A DNA stretch of 64,000 nucleotides, from contig OY987225.1 in NCBI GenBank assembly GCA_963920705.1, forward strand, positions 12,356,829-12,420,828, read 5' to 3'. The number at the start of each line of letters is the position of its first letter. The first letter of the stretch is position 1. Source of the DNA: Odiellus spinosus (lineage: Eukaryota > Arthropoda > Arachnida > Opiliones > Phalangiidae). This document shows, one piece after another, positions 44,270-57,012 of this stretch. The position numbers were made by a program, and so were the translations under genes. Below the pieces are notes generated by a model. The model saw only the letters and a list, made by a program, of their open reading frames with translations. It searched no databases and had not been told where the DNA came from.

Positions 44270-46860
44270 TACGATGTTCGGATCAGATACAACCTTGGGA
44301 ATGGACCTCTTAACTAGCCCAATACGAGGTATACGTCCTTCATCCAACGTCTTACCTAACCTTACCAAGCCAAACTATTACAAAGTAATCGTTCTTCATC
44401 CAACCATGGGGATTATGTATGTCCTAACGCAACCTAACCTAACCCAATACGAAGTATTCGCCCTTCATCAGACCTTGGAAATGGATATCCAACCATGGGG
44501 ATTATGTATGTCCTAACGCAACCTAACCTAACCCAATACGAAGTATTCGCCCTTCATCAGACCTTGGAAATGGATATCTAACCAAACCTAACCAAACCCT
44601 GCCAAACCATTACGAAGTATTCGTACTTCATCCAAACACAAGAATGGATGTCTAACCTAACCCAACCTTACCCAGTACGAAGTATTCATCCTTCATCTAA
44701 CCTTGGGAATGGATGTCCATCCTAACTTTACTTAACTCAGCCAAAACCATTCAAAAGTATTCGTCTTTCATCTAACCGTGGGAATTAATGTTTATCCGAA
44801 CCTAAACTCACCTAACCCAACCTAACTTATAAGAAGTATTTGTCCTTCATCTAGCCTTGGGAATGGATATCTGACCTTGGTAATGGACATCTAACCTTGG
44901 GAATGGACAGCTAACCTTGGGAATGGACATCTAACCTTGGGAATGGACATCTAACCTTTAAAATGGACATCTAACCTTGGGAATGGACATCTACCCTTGG
45001 GAATGGACATCTAACCTTGGGAATGGACATCTAACCTTGGGAATGGACATCTAACCTTGGGAATGGCCATCTAACCTTGGGAATAGCCATCTAAATTTGG
45101 AAATGGATATCTAACCAAACCTAACCAAACCCTGCCAAACCATTACGAAGTATTCGTACTTCATCCAAACACAAGAATGGATGTCTAACCTAACCCAACC
45201 TTACCCAGTACGAAGTATTCATCCTTCATCTAACCTTGGGAATGGATGTCCATCCTAACTTTACTTAACTCAGCCAAAACCATTCAAAAGTATTCGTCTT
45301 TCATCTAACCGTGGGAATTAATGTTTATCCGAACCTAAACTCACCTAACCCAACCTAACTTATAAGAAGTATTCGTCCTTCATCTAGCCTTGGGAATGGA
45401 TATCTGACCTTGGTAATGGACATCTAACCTTGGGAATGGACAGCTAACATTGGGAATGGACATCTAACCTTGGGAATGGACATCTAACCTTGGGAATGGA
45501 CATCTAACCTTTAAAATGGACATCTAACCTTGGGAATGGACATCTACCCTTGGGAATGGACATCTACCCTTGGGAATGGACATCTAACCTTGGGAATGGA
45601 AATCTAACCTTGGGAATGGACATCTAACCTTGGGAATGGACATCTAACCTTGGGAATGGACATCTAACCTTGGGAATGGACATCTAACCTTGGGAATGGC
45701 CATCTAAATTTGGGAATGGCCATCTAACCTTGGGAATGGCCATCTAACCTTGGGAATGGACATCTAACCTTGGGAATGGACATCTACCCTTGGGAATGGA
45801 CATCTAACCTTGGGAATGGACATCTAACCTTGGGAATGGACATCTAACCTTGGGAATGGCCATCTAACCTTGGGAATAGCCATCTAAATTTGGAAATGGA
45901 TATCTAACCAAACCTAACCAAACCCTGCCAAACCATTACGAAGTATTCGTACTTCATCAAAACACAAGAATGGATGTCTAACCTAACCCAACCTTACCCA
46001 GTACGAAGTATTCATCCTTCATCTAACCTTGGGAATGGATGTCCATCCTAACTTTACTTAACTCAGCCAAAACCATTCAAAAGTATTCGTCTTTCATCTA
46101 ACCGTGGGAATTAATGTTTATCCGAACCTAAACTCACCTAACCCAACCTAACTTATAAGAAGTATTCGTCCTTCATCTAGCCTTGGGAATGGATATCTGA
46201 CCTTGGTAATGGACATCTAACCTTGGGAATGGACAGCTAACATTGGGAATGGACATCTAACCTTGGGAATGGACATCTAACCTTGGGAATGGACATCTAA
46301 CCTTTAAAATGGACATCTAACCTTGGGAATGGACATCTACCCTTGGGAATGGACATCTACCCTTGGGAATGGACATCTAACCTTGGGAATGGACATCTAA
46401 CCTTGGGAATGGAAATCTAACCTTGGGAATGGACATCTAACCTTGGGAATGGACATCTAACCTTGGGAATGGACATCTAACCTTGGGAATGGACATCTAA
46501 CCTTGGGAATGGCCATCTAAATTTGGGAATGGCCATCTAACCTTGGGAATGGCCATCTAACCTTGGGAATGGACATCTAACCTTGGGAATGGACATCTAA
46601 CCTTGGGAATGGACATCTAACCTTGGGAATGGACATCTAACCTTGGGAATGGACATCTAACCTTGGGAATGGACATCTAACCTTGGGAATGGACATCTAA
46701 CCTTGGGAATGGACATCTAACCTTGGGAATGGACATCTAACCTTGGGAATGGACAACTAACCTTGGGAATGGACATCTAACCTTGGGAATGGACATCTAA
46801 CCTTGGGAATGGACATCAACCTTAGGAATGTACATCTAGCCTTGGGAATGTACGTCTAAC
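44270..46860 (+). repeat. 20-bp minisatellite with higher-order repeats
   Basis: Unit GGAATGGACATCTAACCTTG, about 85-90 copies in several blocks. Blocks are separated by a 300-bp segment (CCATTACGAAGTATTCGTAC and onward) that recurs nearly identical at 44573, 45103 and 45897. Marker variants (TTTAAAATGGACATC, AATGGACAGC) occur in the same place in each block, showing duplication of whole blocks. No real coding frame. Confidence 0.9.
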
Positions 46861-47533
46861 CTAACCTAACCCAGCCAAACCATTAAAAAGTACTCGTGCT
46901 TCATTCAACCATAGGAATGGATGTGGATCCGAACCTAGCCTTACCTAACCCAACGTAACCCAAAACGAAGTACTTGCCCTTCATCCAAACTTGGAAATTG
47001 ATGTCTATCCTAACCTAACTTAACCAAGCCAAACCAATACGAAATACTCTTCCTTCATCCAAGCTTGGGAATGGACGTCTTACCTAACCAAGCCAAACCA
47101 TTAAAAATAATCGTCCTTCATCCAACCATGGGAATTAATGTGTATCCTAACCAAACCTTAGCATATACGAAGTATTCGTCCTTCATCAAACCTTCGGAGT
47201 GGGTGTCTAGCCTAACCTAACCCTGTCAAACCGTTACGAAGTATTCGACCTTCATCTAACCTGGGCAATTTACGTCTAACCTAACCCAGTGAAACCATTA
47301 CGAGTGTCCGTCCTCCATGCAACCTTGGCTTCTATCCTAGCCTAACCTTACCATTACACAGTATTCTTTCTTCGTCGAACCTTCGGAATAGATGTATATC
47401 TTCACCTAACCTTAGAGCTCGGAATCGGATATCCATTATCTTCTATAATTCGTATATTTCCAGATATTTTATGTTCCGATAAAATTGTTTGTAACTTAAA
47501 AATGAAATTTGTATGTTCGTGTAATTGTTAAAT
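46861..47533 (+). repeat. Irregular CCTAACC/CCTTCATC repeat
   Basis: Diverged units with CGAAGTATTCGTCCTTCATC and CTAACCTAACC words, continuous with the minisatellite but without a fixed period. Confidence 0.7.
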
Positions 47534-47541
47534 GCATAAGG

Positions 47542-48757
47542 TTTTTTTTTTTTTTTTTTTTTAATTGAGAATGGGTGGTCGGATTACTCTGACCGTGCAC
47601 CTCGACTAGAAGTCCATTGTGCATCCCCAGGCAGTTTAAGTCTTAAAAAGACCTGTTGCTGTGATGAAGCGAACAATTTGCTTCACCGGGATATCCGAAA
47701 ACTCACGAGTTTCCATTGTATGCATACCAAGATGCTCCATTCTCAGGGCTGAATAGTTGATGCAGCTACAGAGAACATGGGATGAGGTTTCCTCCTCAAT
47801 GAGACACGCTCTACAGAGCGGATCATCCCCAATACCAATCAAGTGGAGGTGCCTGTTAAGATGACAGTGACCCGTTAGTAGACCACAAACCATTCTAATA
47901 CCAGGCCTAGAGAGGGTGAGGAGGTCCTTTGCCCTCTTCTTAGAAGGACCAAGGATAAATTCCTTGGTCTGTCTTTGACCCTCCATCTCAAGCCAAAGCT
48001 TTAGTTGGAGGTCGGTCATGGCCTTGCGGAGTTGATGCCGCACCATGCCAGTTGATATAGGGGTAGCGGGTTCGGGTCCGAGGAATCTACCCTCTGCCCC
48101 CTTCCTGGCAAGGATATCGGCCTCCTTATTGCCATGATGGCCTTGATGTCCGGGTACCCAGCAAAGGTAAACCTTATTGCGTGTACCCAGCATCGAGAGT
48201 AGTTCAATACAGCTGCAAACTAGTTTTGACGAGACTGCAGAACCATTTATAGCCTTAAGTGCAGCCTGGCTATCAGAGAAAATACGAATAGCCTTGCCAC
48301 AGTAATTCTTCTTAAGACAGAAGTCAGCACAAAAGCAGATGGCAGAAATTTCTGCTTGAAAAACACTAGAGTAAACCCCTAGACTTTCGTAGAAGCCAAA
48401 CCTTCCGGTCTGGCAGTAAACCCCAGCGCCTGCACCGGAGTCAGTCTTGGAGCCATCAGTGAACCAGAGTATACCCCCCTGCGTTCTGCAGATGGCTTCA
48501 AGGGACCAATTGGTGCGACTAGGAAAGCTCACATCGAATGGCTTGTTAAAGTAATACTTTGTAACCATATTATCAGAGCCCATTAGCAAAATGGGCAACC
48601 GATTTGAATAATGGTCGAATAACTTGGTGTGGCTACACTCCCAGTGTGTGGGCCTCCACCATCCATTATGGTACAGTCTATAAGCACCCATAATGGCAAT
48701 TTCCTCTATATATAGGTGTAGAGGAAGGAAGTTCAGGAGAATTTCAAGAGAAGCACT
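47542..48757 (-). mobile_element. 5'-truncated LINE with target-site duplication
   Basis: Minus-strand insertion: poly-A tail (poly-T 47542-47562), coding end, and a truncated 5' end at 48757. GCATAAGG is duplicated at 47534-47541 and 48758-48765. Its sequence continues that of the older copy at 51128-53330. Confidence 0.85.
47636..48691 (-). CDS. LINE ORF2 C-terminus with RNase H
   Basis: 351 residues, uninterrupted. RNase H domain about residues 70-190 with all four acidic sites: ILWFTDGSKTDSGAG, FQAEISAICFCA, IRIFSDSQAALKAI, and VPGHQGHHGNKEADILA. After it come a GPSKKR-containing region and a C-terminal Cys motif (CRACLIEEETSSHVLCSC) as in Jockey/I/R1-type LINEs. The first ATG (48691) is internal to the original ORF2; RT and endonuclease are truncated away. 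RNase H would degrade the RNA template during target-primed reverse transcription. The intact frame implies recent insertion. Confidence 0.85.
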   Translation of the reverse strand: MGAYRLYHNGWWRPTHWECSHTKLFDHYSNRLPILLMGSDNMVTKYYFNKPFDVSFPSRTNWSLEAICRTQGGILWFTDGSKTDSGAGAGVYCQTGRFGFYESLGVYSSVFQAEISAICFCADFCLKKNYCGKAIRIFSDSQAALKAINGSAVSSKLVCSCIELLSMLGTRNKVYLCWVPGHQGHHGNKEADILARKGAEGRFLGPEPATPISTGMVRHQLRKAMTDLQLKLWLEMEGQRQTKEFILGPSKKRAKDLLTLSRPGIRMVCGLLTGHCHLNRHLHLIGIGDDPLCRACLIEEETSSHVLCSCINYSALRMEHLGMHTMETREFSDIPVKQIVRFITATGLFKT

Positions 48758-48765
48758 GCATAAGG

Positions 48766-48989
48766 TTTACCCGAAGATAATTATTTGGCTCTTTATCTAC
48801 GATCAAACTACTCGTCTCCAAACGTATAACAATTGATAAGAAAATTCACATTTCCAGAATTTAATCTAAAATATAAGAAAAATATTTCAAATTGACTTTA
48901 AATTTTAAGAATATAATTAAAACAACGAAACTCAGCTTATAAACCCTTTTTTATTCATTAATTTTCAGGAAAATAAATTTTCAATTCGT
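48766..48989. other. AT-rich spacer
   Basis: Continuation of the sequence split by the LINE; nothing recognised. Confidence 0.4.
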
Positions 48990-49890
48990 CCTTATTCCCA
49001 CCTCAGGAATTTATGTCTATCCTAACCAAACCTATCGTAGCCTAGCCGTGCCAAACCAATAGAAACTATTCGTTTTCTTTAAATTTTGGGAATGGATACC
49101 TATCCTTAACTGAAATAACCCAACCAAACAATTACAAAGTATTCGTCCTTCATCCAACCTTGGTAAGGGATGTCTATCCTAACCTTACCCAATACGAAAT
49201 ATTCGTCCTGTATACAACCTTGGATGTCTAACCAAAACATAATCTAACCCAGCCAAACCATTGAAAGTGTCCGTCCTTCATCCAACCTTCAATACGAGTT
49301 ATTCGTCCTTCATAGCCTAACCCTAATTATCCTTACCCAATACGAAGAATTCGTCCTTCATCAAACTTTGGGAATGGATGTTTAAACTAACCTAACACAA
49401 CCCAGCCAAACCATTGAAAGTATCCGTCCTTCATCCAACCTTGAATACGAGTTATTCGTCCTTCATAGCCTAACCTAAATTATCCTTACTCAATACAAAG
49501 AATTCGTCCTTCATCAAACTTTGGAAATGGATGTTTAAACTAAACAAACCTAACCCAGCCAAACCATTGAAAGTATCCGTCCTTCATCCAACCTTGAATA
49601 CGAGTTATTCGTCCTTCATAGCCTAACCTTAATTATCCTTACGCAATACGAAGAATTCGTCCTTCATCAAACTTTGGGAATTGACGTTTAAACTAACCTA
49701 ACATAACCCAGCCAAACCATTGAAAGTATCCGTCCTTCATCCAACCTTGAATACGAGTTATTCGTCCTTCATAGCCTAACCTAAATTATCCTTTCTCAAT
49801 ACAAAGAATTCGTCCTTCATCAAACTTTGGGAATGGATGTTTAAACTAACCTAACCCAGCAGAACCATTGAAAGTAGTTCCAACCTTGGG
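48990..49890 (+). repeat. Tandem array of about 150-bp units
   Basis: Four to five units between CCATTGAAAGTATCCGTCC marks at about 49258, 49411, 49564, 49727 and 49865. Each has GAATACGAGTTATTCGTCC and CTTCATCAAACTTTGG. Related in wording to the 44-47 kb array. Confidence 0.8.
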
Positions 49891-49964
49891 AATTGTTATA
49901 AGATGTAGGTACAACATTCTAAAAATCGTACCTACAGCCCACTAAAATTCATCAAGTGCATCAA

Positions 49965-50165
49965 TCCGCTACTTCGGGGAACCGCTGTAATGGGAACACT
50001 GCGTTTTTTGGAACCACTGTAATGGGAACTGCTCTAATGAATAAACTGCGTTTATGGGAACTGCTGTAATGAATAAACTGCGTTTTTGGGAACCGCTGTT
50101 TTGAGAACTGCTGATTTGGGAACCGCGATTATGGGAAACGCTCTTATGGGAACTGCTCATATGAG
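49965..50165. repeat. Short-word cluster like family D ends
   Basis: About ten degenerate words of the form GGGAACCGCTGTTTTG or GGGAACTGCTCTTATG, the same type as the right end of family D. It may mark the right end of a large foldback element spanning 44.1-50.2 kb. Confidence 0.5.
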
Positions 50166-50195
50166 GGCTTTCCGTTTAAATGTAAGTTTAATGTA

Positions 50196-50249
50196 GTCCC
50201 AAACTACTAGGTGCCCGAATACATATTTGGGCACCTAGTAGTTTGGGAC
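50196..50249. repeat. Perfect 21-bp inverted repeat with short loop
   Basis: GTCCCAAACTACTAGGTGCC and its exact complement around a 12-nt loop, one perfect hairpin of 54 nt. Confidence 0.9.
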
Positions 50250-51009
50250 CCTTTCGATTTTCAAAAGTTTTTAGTCGTTTCTGGCTGTAAATGGGGTGGG
50301 GAACACGTTGCAATCACTTTTGTACATAAATGAGTTTATTATTTTTTTGGAATATTTATAAATTTTGAAATTTCAGATTTCTATGTTAAAATCCCATTAG
50401 CGGGTGCAATAGATCGATTGGCTGATTATAAAGTAAGCGAACGCTGATGCGGTATTGATTGAAATGAAACTATGTCAAAATTTATAAAAGCTCACTCAAC
50501 ATAAACCTAACTCAACCGAACCTAACCTAACTCAACCTGAATTAACCTAATAAAACCTAACCCAACCTGAATTAACCTAATCCAACCCAACCCAACCTAA
50601 CCCATTATTTTGGCGTTAAACCTTTCACGCACAAACGGTTAGTTGAGACAATGTTTTTTTTTTTTGGAAAATAAAACTTACGTCCTTAACTTAATTGAGT
50701 ATATAGCTATTATATTTCCCACCGTATATGCATATAGTTGGGTGTATGTCATCGCTGAACGCGGCTACTACCTCCATTGTCGTCATTAGTCTGCTACGTA
50801 TACCTTTGAAAGCAATTATTTTTAATTTATCCTACACTGAAGCTAATATCTCCTACAGCTTATAGTAATGATTAACAAATTCACCCTTATAGTTTCAATT
50901 TTGAGTGAAAATACAGAGGATTATAGGTTATGTAATTCTAACAAAAATTGGAAGTGAAAATATAGAAAAAAATAAGGTATGTGGTCCTCTCCCCTGTAAC
51001 ACAATTTTC
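50250..51009. other. Spacer with CCTAACC-rich block
   Basis: 50490-50610 is a run of AACCTAACCT/AACCTGAATT words. No gene seen in the rest. Confidence 0.5.
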
Positions 51010-51140
51010 TCTTTCAATCAGCGGCACCTAAACGATGGCGCCCAATCGACGGCGCCTAAATGATGACGCGCCATATTTCGGCGGCGCCAAAACGACGGCG
51101 CCCAATCGACGGCGCCTAAATGACGACGCGCCCAAATCAG
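51010..51140. repeat. GGCGCC-rich short tandem/inverted repeat
   Basis: Repeated CGACGGCGCCTAAATGACGA-type words, about six in 120 bp, with self-complementary GGCGCC centres; GC-rich against AT-rich surroundings. Confidence 0.75.
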
Positions 51141-51449
51141 CTGCTTCGTGGTTAAAGTAAAATTTTGTGACCATATTGTCAGAACCACTGATAAAATGGG
51201 TAACTGATTAGAATGTTGTTTGAGTAACTCATTCCCAATTTATAGGTCGCTACCAGCCATTTTGGTATAACATTTAGGTAACCATAACAGCAATTTCCTT
51301 TATATATAAATATAGAGGAAGAAAATTCAGAAGAATTCGAAGAGAAGCACTTGGGCGGTTCTCATGGCTCCTTTGATGCTTACACAGGCAACCCATTGTA
51401 ATTTTACTCTTGACCACCCGACCACAGCTGCATACGAAAGCATGGGATT

Positions 51450-52190
51450 GATGATTGAGGTGTATATCAATTTGACAACTATCAAGATGAGGCTTTCATG
51501 TCAGCTTGCAGTCTAAAGACAATCCTAGGTACACGTACCTAACCGCAGTACACTTTGCTAGTGCTTCTCATTAATGCCATAACTGCATTTGGAAACTTGA
51601 CAGTAACAATTATAACAACATCATCAGCATAGTCTGTTTAGTACCCGTCAAATTGCATCTACAACCAAGCACCAGAGCAAAGAGGAAAGAATCCCTCCTT
51701 CGGGGCACCCATGTTTAGTCCAGGCTTTAAGGGATGCCACAAGCAGAGAGGCTACAACCATTGGATTTGTTAGCATTGAATTGATTCAAAGGCATACTGT
51801 GTAATTGATTCCAAACCGCTTTGCACTCTTAAGAATGACTGCGCTGGAAACTGTCAAAAGCCGCTCTATGCCAAGAAAGACAGCCAAGGCTATTTCTTTG
51901 AACTCAATAGCCCTTTCAAAGCAGCTCACAATACCATGAAGGGCAGTGTTAGTTGGTCTGCCCTTTTGATAGGCAAATTGAGCATCAGAGAGCGGCATCT
52001 CTGAAAGAGTGACCTCTCGCACGTGTCTCTCTAAAAACAATTAGAAAAAACTTTAGAAGAAAGGAAGTTAGACTTATTGGGTCTAAATGGCTTAGCCTCG
52101 GGATAATTAGATTTCCCTGGCTTAGGAATGAAGATTTCCTTAGAATGTTTTTTGGATCTTGGAATATGCCCAAGAGCTATAAAATTAGCC
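51450..52190 (-). pseudogene. LINE reverse transcriptase
   Basis: Motifs in order on the minus strand: PISLTSFLLKFF, LSDAQFAYQKGRPTNTALH, IEFKEIALAVFLGIE (family FLDIE), then the active site YADD at about 51619-51630 (TDYADDVVIIV). Spread over at least three frames. Confidence 0.8.
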
Positions 52191-52704
52191 CCATATAATC
52201 TAAATAGCGCAAGACCAAGGAGATCAATTCCTTCCAGCAGAAGTATGGGAAGAGCCCCATCCGGGTCAGGCGCCTTGTAGTGAGTATCAAAGGTCAGCCC
52301 GGAGCGAGGGACAATTTGCCACTTTCTAGTCTCCCTTCTTAGCTCTTGTAAACATCAAAGGAAGAGAACCAGGGTCATCAGAATCTGTCAGCTGAGAGTC
52401 TGGAAAGTGAAAACTTAACACTTGCCCACATAGAAGTCCCTCCACGAGTCTTTCTTTGTCTTACGGATGGCTTCATGATAAATGAATGCATATAGATTTC
52501 CCAGTTGCCTGTGCTTGTAGTCTAATTAAATAGACTACAAGTTGGCTCGCGGATTCTACCAATCTCATAACTCCACCAAGGAATTAATCTAGGTTGGTTG
52601 ATAGATTTTACCGGACAATTTTGACGAGACGTTGCAAATGATCAGCAGTCAATTAGAATTCTACAGCTGAACATATTTTAGAGCTCCAACCACTTAAATG
52701 AGTT

Positions 52705-53300
52705 TTAAGTCCTCTCAATAGCCGTCCTGGTTTTTCGTATTTCAGTTATCACCCTCGCGGGTTTAACTAACAAGGAAAAACAAATGTGCCTGTGATTCGC
52801 TAGAGAGCGTTCACCAGACACATGCCATTTATTGACAGAAGACAGCACGTAAATCTTACTTCTTTTCTTGTTAAGAATATGGAGTTTGGTAGTCACAAGA
52901 TATTCCATAAGCTTGTAACCACGTTGGTTACAGTCACTGCTGCCCCAGACGAAATGATGAGCATTTGCATCACTGTTTCTTTCGCAGACTCTCACAGGGG
53001 TTAACAAAGTTGGCAACCTCCTCTGATGGAGGGTAGTCAACCGCATCGTACGGCAAGTAAGCCGACGCCATTGTAAGTTAATTTTCCCCATCAACCGACG
53101 AGGAGATGAGTTTTACAACAGCCGTATATCGAGACTGGTAGATTGTTAGGGGAAGGGCATGAATATCCTTGCGCACCAAAATTTATGATTTCAGCCCATT
53201 TAGAGCCATTTGTCGGGTACAGATGGAGGTGGTGCCGGGTTATTTCCTGGTACATGGCCTTCCTTCCTATCCTCAGTTCACCCAGACAATGTGGCATCTA
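52705..53300 (-). pseudogene. LINE apurinic-like endonuclease
   Basis: VASAYLPYD-type strand (ASAYLPYDAVDYPP), CERNSDANAHHFVWGSSD and the ERSLANHRHICF motif, where the catalytic Asp of the usual SDH is Asn. The domain nicks the target DNA for first-strand priming. Confidence 0.8.
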
Positions 53301-53509
53301 ACGGGGATTTCTTCGCACCACGGTTTAACCTGACGTGTCAGAAGTAGATCCCAGGGAGACATAGTCCATTAAAGTCGTCAGTGACTCATAATAACGGAGT
53401 GTATGTAAAAGAGCAATCTTCAAAATTGCGGTGGCCAAAAACGCAGTTTGCCATAAGAGAAACTCCCAATTGGTATTTTCCTAATACGACGGATTATCAA
53501 TTAAGCAGT

Positions 53510-56500
53510 TTTTACATCCCCGACCGGGGAGGTTTTACACTGGTCGTGTCTGTATGTGTCTGTTACTTCCTGTGTAAGCGGATATCACGTGACCGAACTC
53601 GTGGAGCTAAAAGTCTAGAGACGTAATCATACCAGCTTATCGTTCAATTCCGTTTAACGGGAATTACCTCCTTTAAGCGTGGATGCCACATTGAGTTTCA
53701 GGAGTCGTGCAATTACAACAGGACGTCTTGCTTTGGATATTATCGCTTAACGGTCGAACCTCGATGCTGGACAATGGGACGTCTCCCACTATAACCATCC
53801 CCACACCAAGGTCCAACCTCCAGTTTCCGATCTCAGCGGGCCATATTAGCGAGGCGTCCCTCGCTAATATGGTCCACATCAACCTTCCACTCAACAAACA
53901 TCGCCCCATCTGGGTAAATTAGCGTTGCCTGCCAACTGCCTAGAGATCAAGAATAAACAAGACATTTAAAGGAGGGGGTTTTCCTCTCAAATTCATGGAC
54001 ACATCGCTTGATAAATAAGCCCTTCGAACGGTTTATATACTACCTTTTTGGAATGAATGCAAATGAGCCATATGTTGTGATATCGTTTATGGAAATGTAA
54101 CGCAATATTAATATATATTATAATTAAAAATATCAAAATTTTTAAACTTAATCTAATTAATAATACAGTTGAAAAATTAATTTAAAATTCGAGATAGTTT
54201 AGAAGATATTTAAGAAAAAGTCCAAACATTTAAAGAAATGTGACCGTTTAATACCAGCTTGAGTTGGCAGCTATTTTCCACATATATCGTTTAGTCAAAA
54301 AAGCAAAGGTATAACGGGTACTATAGGCTAAGGCTTGCTGCAAAATTGGGGTGGATTGAAGGGTTTATAGCCAGTAGCGCAGTTTCCCGAAAGCGCATTT
54401 CCCAAAGGCGCAGTTCCCAAAAGCGCAGTTCCTAAAAGCGCAATTTCAAAAGCGCAGTTTCCCAAAAGCGCAGTTCCCAAAAGCGCAGTTCTCCAAATCA
54501 TTTCTCAACCAGAGACGTCCACGAAATACTCGTATACTTGACTCTAATACCTTGAACATAAGACAAAATCTTTCATTGTTAATTTTTAAGTTAATTTTAA
54601 ATCTCTTTTTAAAAGAGTTCGGTACATAATGTCGAAAACCATAATCTCGAATGACAGATTAAATAGCCTAACCTACACTACCGTAATCTAACCTAACCTT
54701 ACCTATGCTATTTAACCTTACCTAAAATATTTTTGTAAATTTTCAGCATTAGACGTCCAAAAACTGAGCCCGCAATTATAAGAAAATGAGTTTATACGAT
54801 TGACAAATTAAAAAGCCTAACCTACACTACCGTAATCTAACCTAATCTTACCTATGCTATTTAACCTTACCTAAAATATTTTTGTAAATTTTCAGCATTA
54901 GATGTCCAAAAACTGAGCCCGCAATTATAAAAAAATGAGTTTATACGAATGACAGATTAAATAGCCTAACTTACACTACCGTAATCTAACCTAACCTTAC
55001 CTATGCTATTTAACCTTACCTAAAATATTTTTGTAAATTTTCAGCATTAGACGTCCAAAAACTGAGCCCGCAATTATAAGAAAATTAGTTTGTACGAATG
55101 ACAGATTAAATAGCCTAACCTACACTACCGTAATCTAACCTAGCCTTACCTATGCTATTTAAACTTACCTAAATATTTTTGAGAATTTTCAGCATTAGAC
55201 GTCCAAAAACTGAGCCCGCAATTATAAGAAAATGAGTTTATGCGAATGACAGATTAAATAGTATAACCTACACTACCGTAATCTAACCTAACCTTACCTA
55301 TGCTATTTAACCTTACCTAAAATATTTTTGTAAATTTTTAGCATTAGACGTCCAAAAACTGAGCCCGCAATTATAAGAAAATGAGTTTATACGAAAAAAA
55401 AACCTTGGAAATGCGCAAATGAGAACTGCTCTTTTGGGAAACTGCTCTTTTGGCAAAACTGCGCTTTTGAGAAACCGCTCTTATGGGAGTGCGCAAATGG
55501 GAACTGATCTTTTGGCAACTGCGCTTATGGCTACATACCGATTGGGGAATCTAAAATAAAGGTGATTTTACACTAGTATCCAAGATAGAAACGACATAAT
55601 TTAGATAAGAGATAAAGGCGCGTTCACAGGGATATAGAGATTATTATATTACATGGACATAGGAAATGTTTTTTTTTCTTGCTTTTTTTTTTCGGCTGAA
55701 TACTGAGAGAATATGCTATATGTACCGGGATGAACTGTTACCTTCTAACAAAGTTGGAAACAGTGTATTTTGACTTTTTTTAATTTCTCTCCGAAAGTCT
55801 AAAATAAATTAGTGCGTGTAAAACCCGCTAAGCTTCAATTTTGCACCTCTTTTAATAATAATAACTAGCACAGGCTTTCAAATTATTTTTTAAAATTCCT
55901 CGCGTGTTTCGCAAATGTATTTTGCGCGAAATTGTTGCGCAGATTGAACCTGGTTAGTAATACCACAATTTACAGTTGACTAACATTCTTAAACTGGATT
56001 GGCATTGAATTTTCTCGTGTTTTATTTGTTATATATGATATGGTTACCCTAGAGTGAAATGTGGAAAGAGTGGGGAAAAGAATCACGTGATTATATCTCT
56101 TAATGACTGCTAGTTTTAGTTTTACACTTTCCCCACTTGAATTTAATGTTCATCCCAATTAATTATAGTAGAACCATGCCTTTTAATGCCTGCTAAGTCG
56201 TGTTTTTCCGGTAGCGTTTAAGCTAGTGTGGAGTCACGTAAAATCATGTTTGTTTCACTCAGGTTCGCCCTGTCTAAAAAAGTATAAAAAATTGATTGTG
56301 GGCCCAAAAGAGAGACATCCCTTCTTCACTCACAGCATTTTACCATATTAGTTTAGCGTGGTATGCCGAAAGCTAATACGTTAATTGTTTGGTGAATATG
56401 TTTACTTACTGTTGTGTAGGCCATTTCGAGGTCATAAGTTGATTTTGATCAAACATTTTGCCAAATGGCGTTACTTGGTCTACAAATACTCAAGAGCTTT

Positions 56501-56850
56501 CTAAACACTGATATGTTTTTACTGAGGGACCTTGACCTTGCTTCTCTAAATTTTAATTTATTGAACTTAAATCACTTCATTATCTTGAAATCTTCGACCA
56601 AGCTTGTTCTCTATAAAGGCTCGTTGAAATTTTCAATTAAGTTTGATTCGTTTGAATACAATTTATTGGTAAGAAATTAATTTTGAATTTGAATTATTTG
56701 TTTGAAGTATTGTTATTTGGACATTTTTGCTAAATTTTCATTGACTTGGATTCTAATTTTATTTTTATTACTAAGTTGTGACTGAAACATATGTTTGAAA
56801 ATCAAAAGGTTTTTCTGATTCTTTTTTCTCTGTAGTTACTTTTTTATTTT
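53510..56850 (+). repeat. Long C-A repeat, copy 2, interrupted by family D
   Basis: Begins TTTACATCCCCGACCGGGGA and follows copy 1 at 39276 through C, is broken at 54364-55537 by family D, then continues into family A (55785 on) up to TTTTTCTCTGTAGTTAC (56845). It lacks the minisatellite MITE found in copy 1, so that insertion is younger than the split of the copies. Confidence 0.7.
54364..55537. mobile_element. Foldback element D, copy 2
   Basis: Ends TATAGCCAGTAGCGCAG and the complement of TATGTAGCCATAAGCGCAG. Five tandem 149-bp units start at about 54649, 54798, 54946, 55096 and 55243. Inserted in the C element; copy 1 at 40240 shows the uninterrupted site. Confidence 0.8.
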
Positions 56851-57012
56851 CGTAAAATAATTATTTTACGATTTACCGGTTTATTTTCAGATATATTTTA
56901 GTTACCGACTTCACGAGTTTTATTTTTACTTCAAAGATCGAAGTATTTCCTATTATTTTTTTTTTTTTTTTGTGTCTTAGGAGTTATTTAGCACAATCCT
57001 AAGATTGCTGCG

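Larger units (their letters stand above)
51128..53330 (-). mobile_element. LINE, older copy (endonuclease and RT)
   Basis: Minus-strand copy of the same LINE family as 47542-48757 (shared stretch around 51150-51345 equals 48560-48757). It keeps the endonuclease and RT but lacks the RNase H end, which stops at the GGCGCC repeat. Many stops and frameshifts. No tail. Confidence 0.8.

Noticed and set aside
44270..49890. Regular short repeats that could suggest a CRISPR array
   Set aside because: Units are contiguous 20-mers without unique spacers, in a eukaryotic transposon-rich context.
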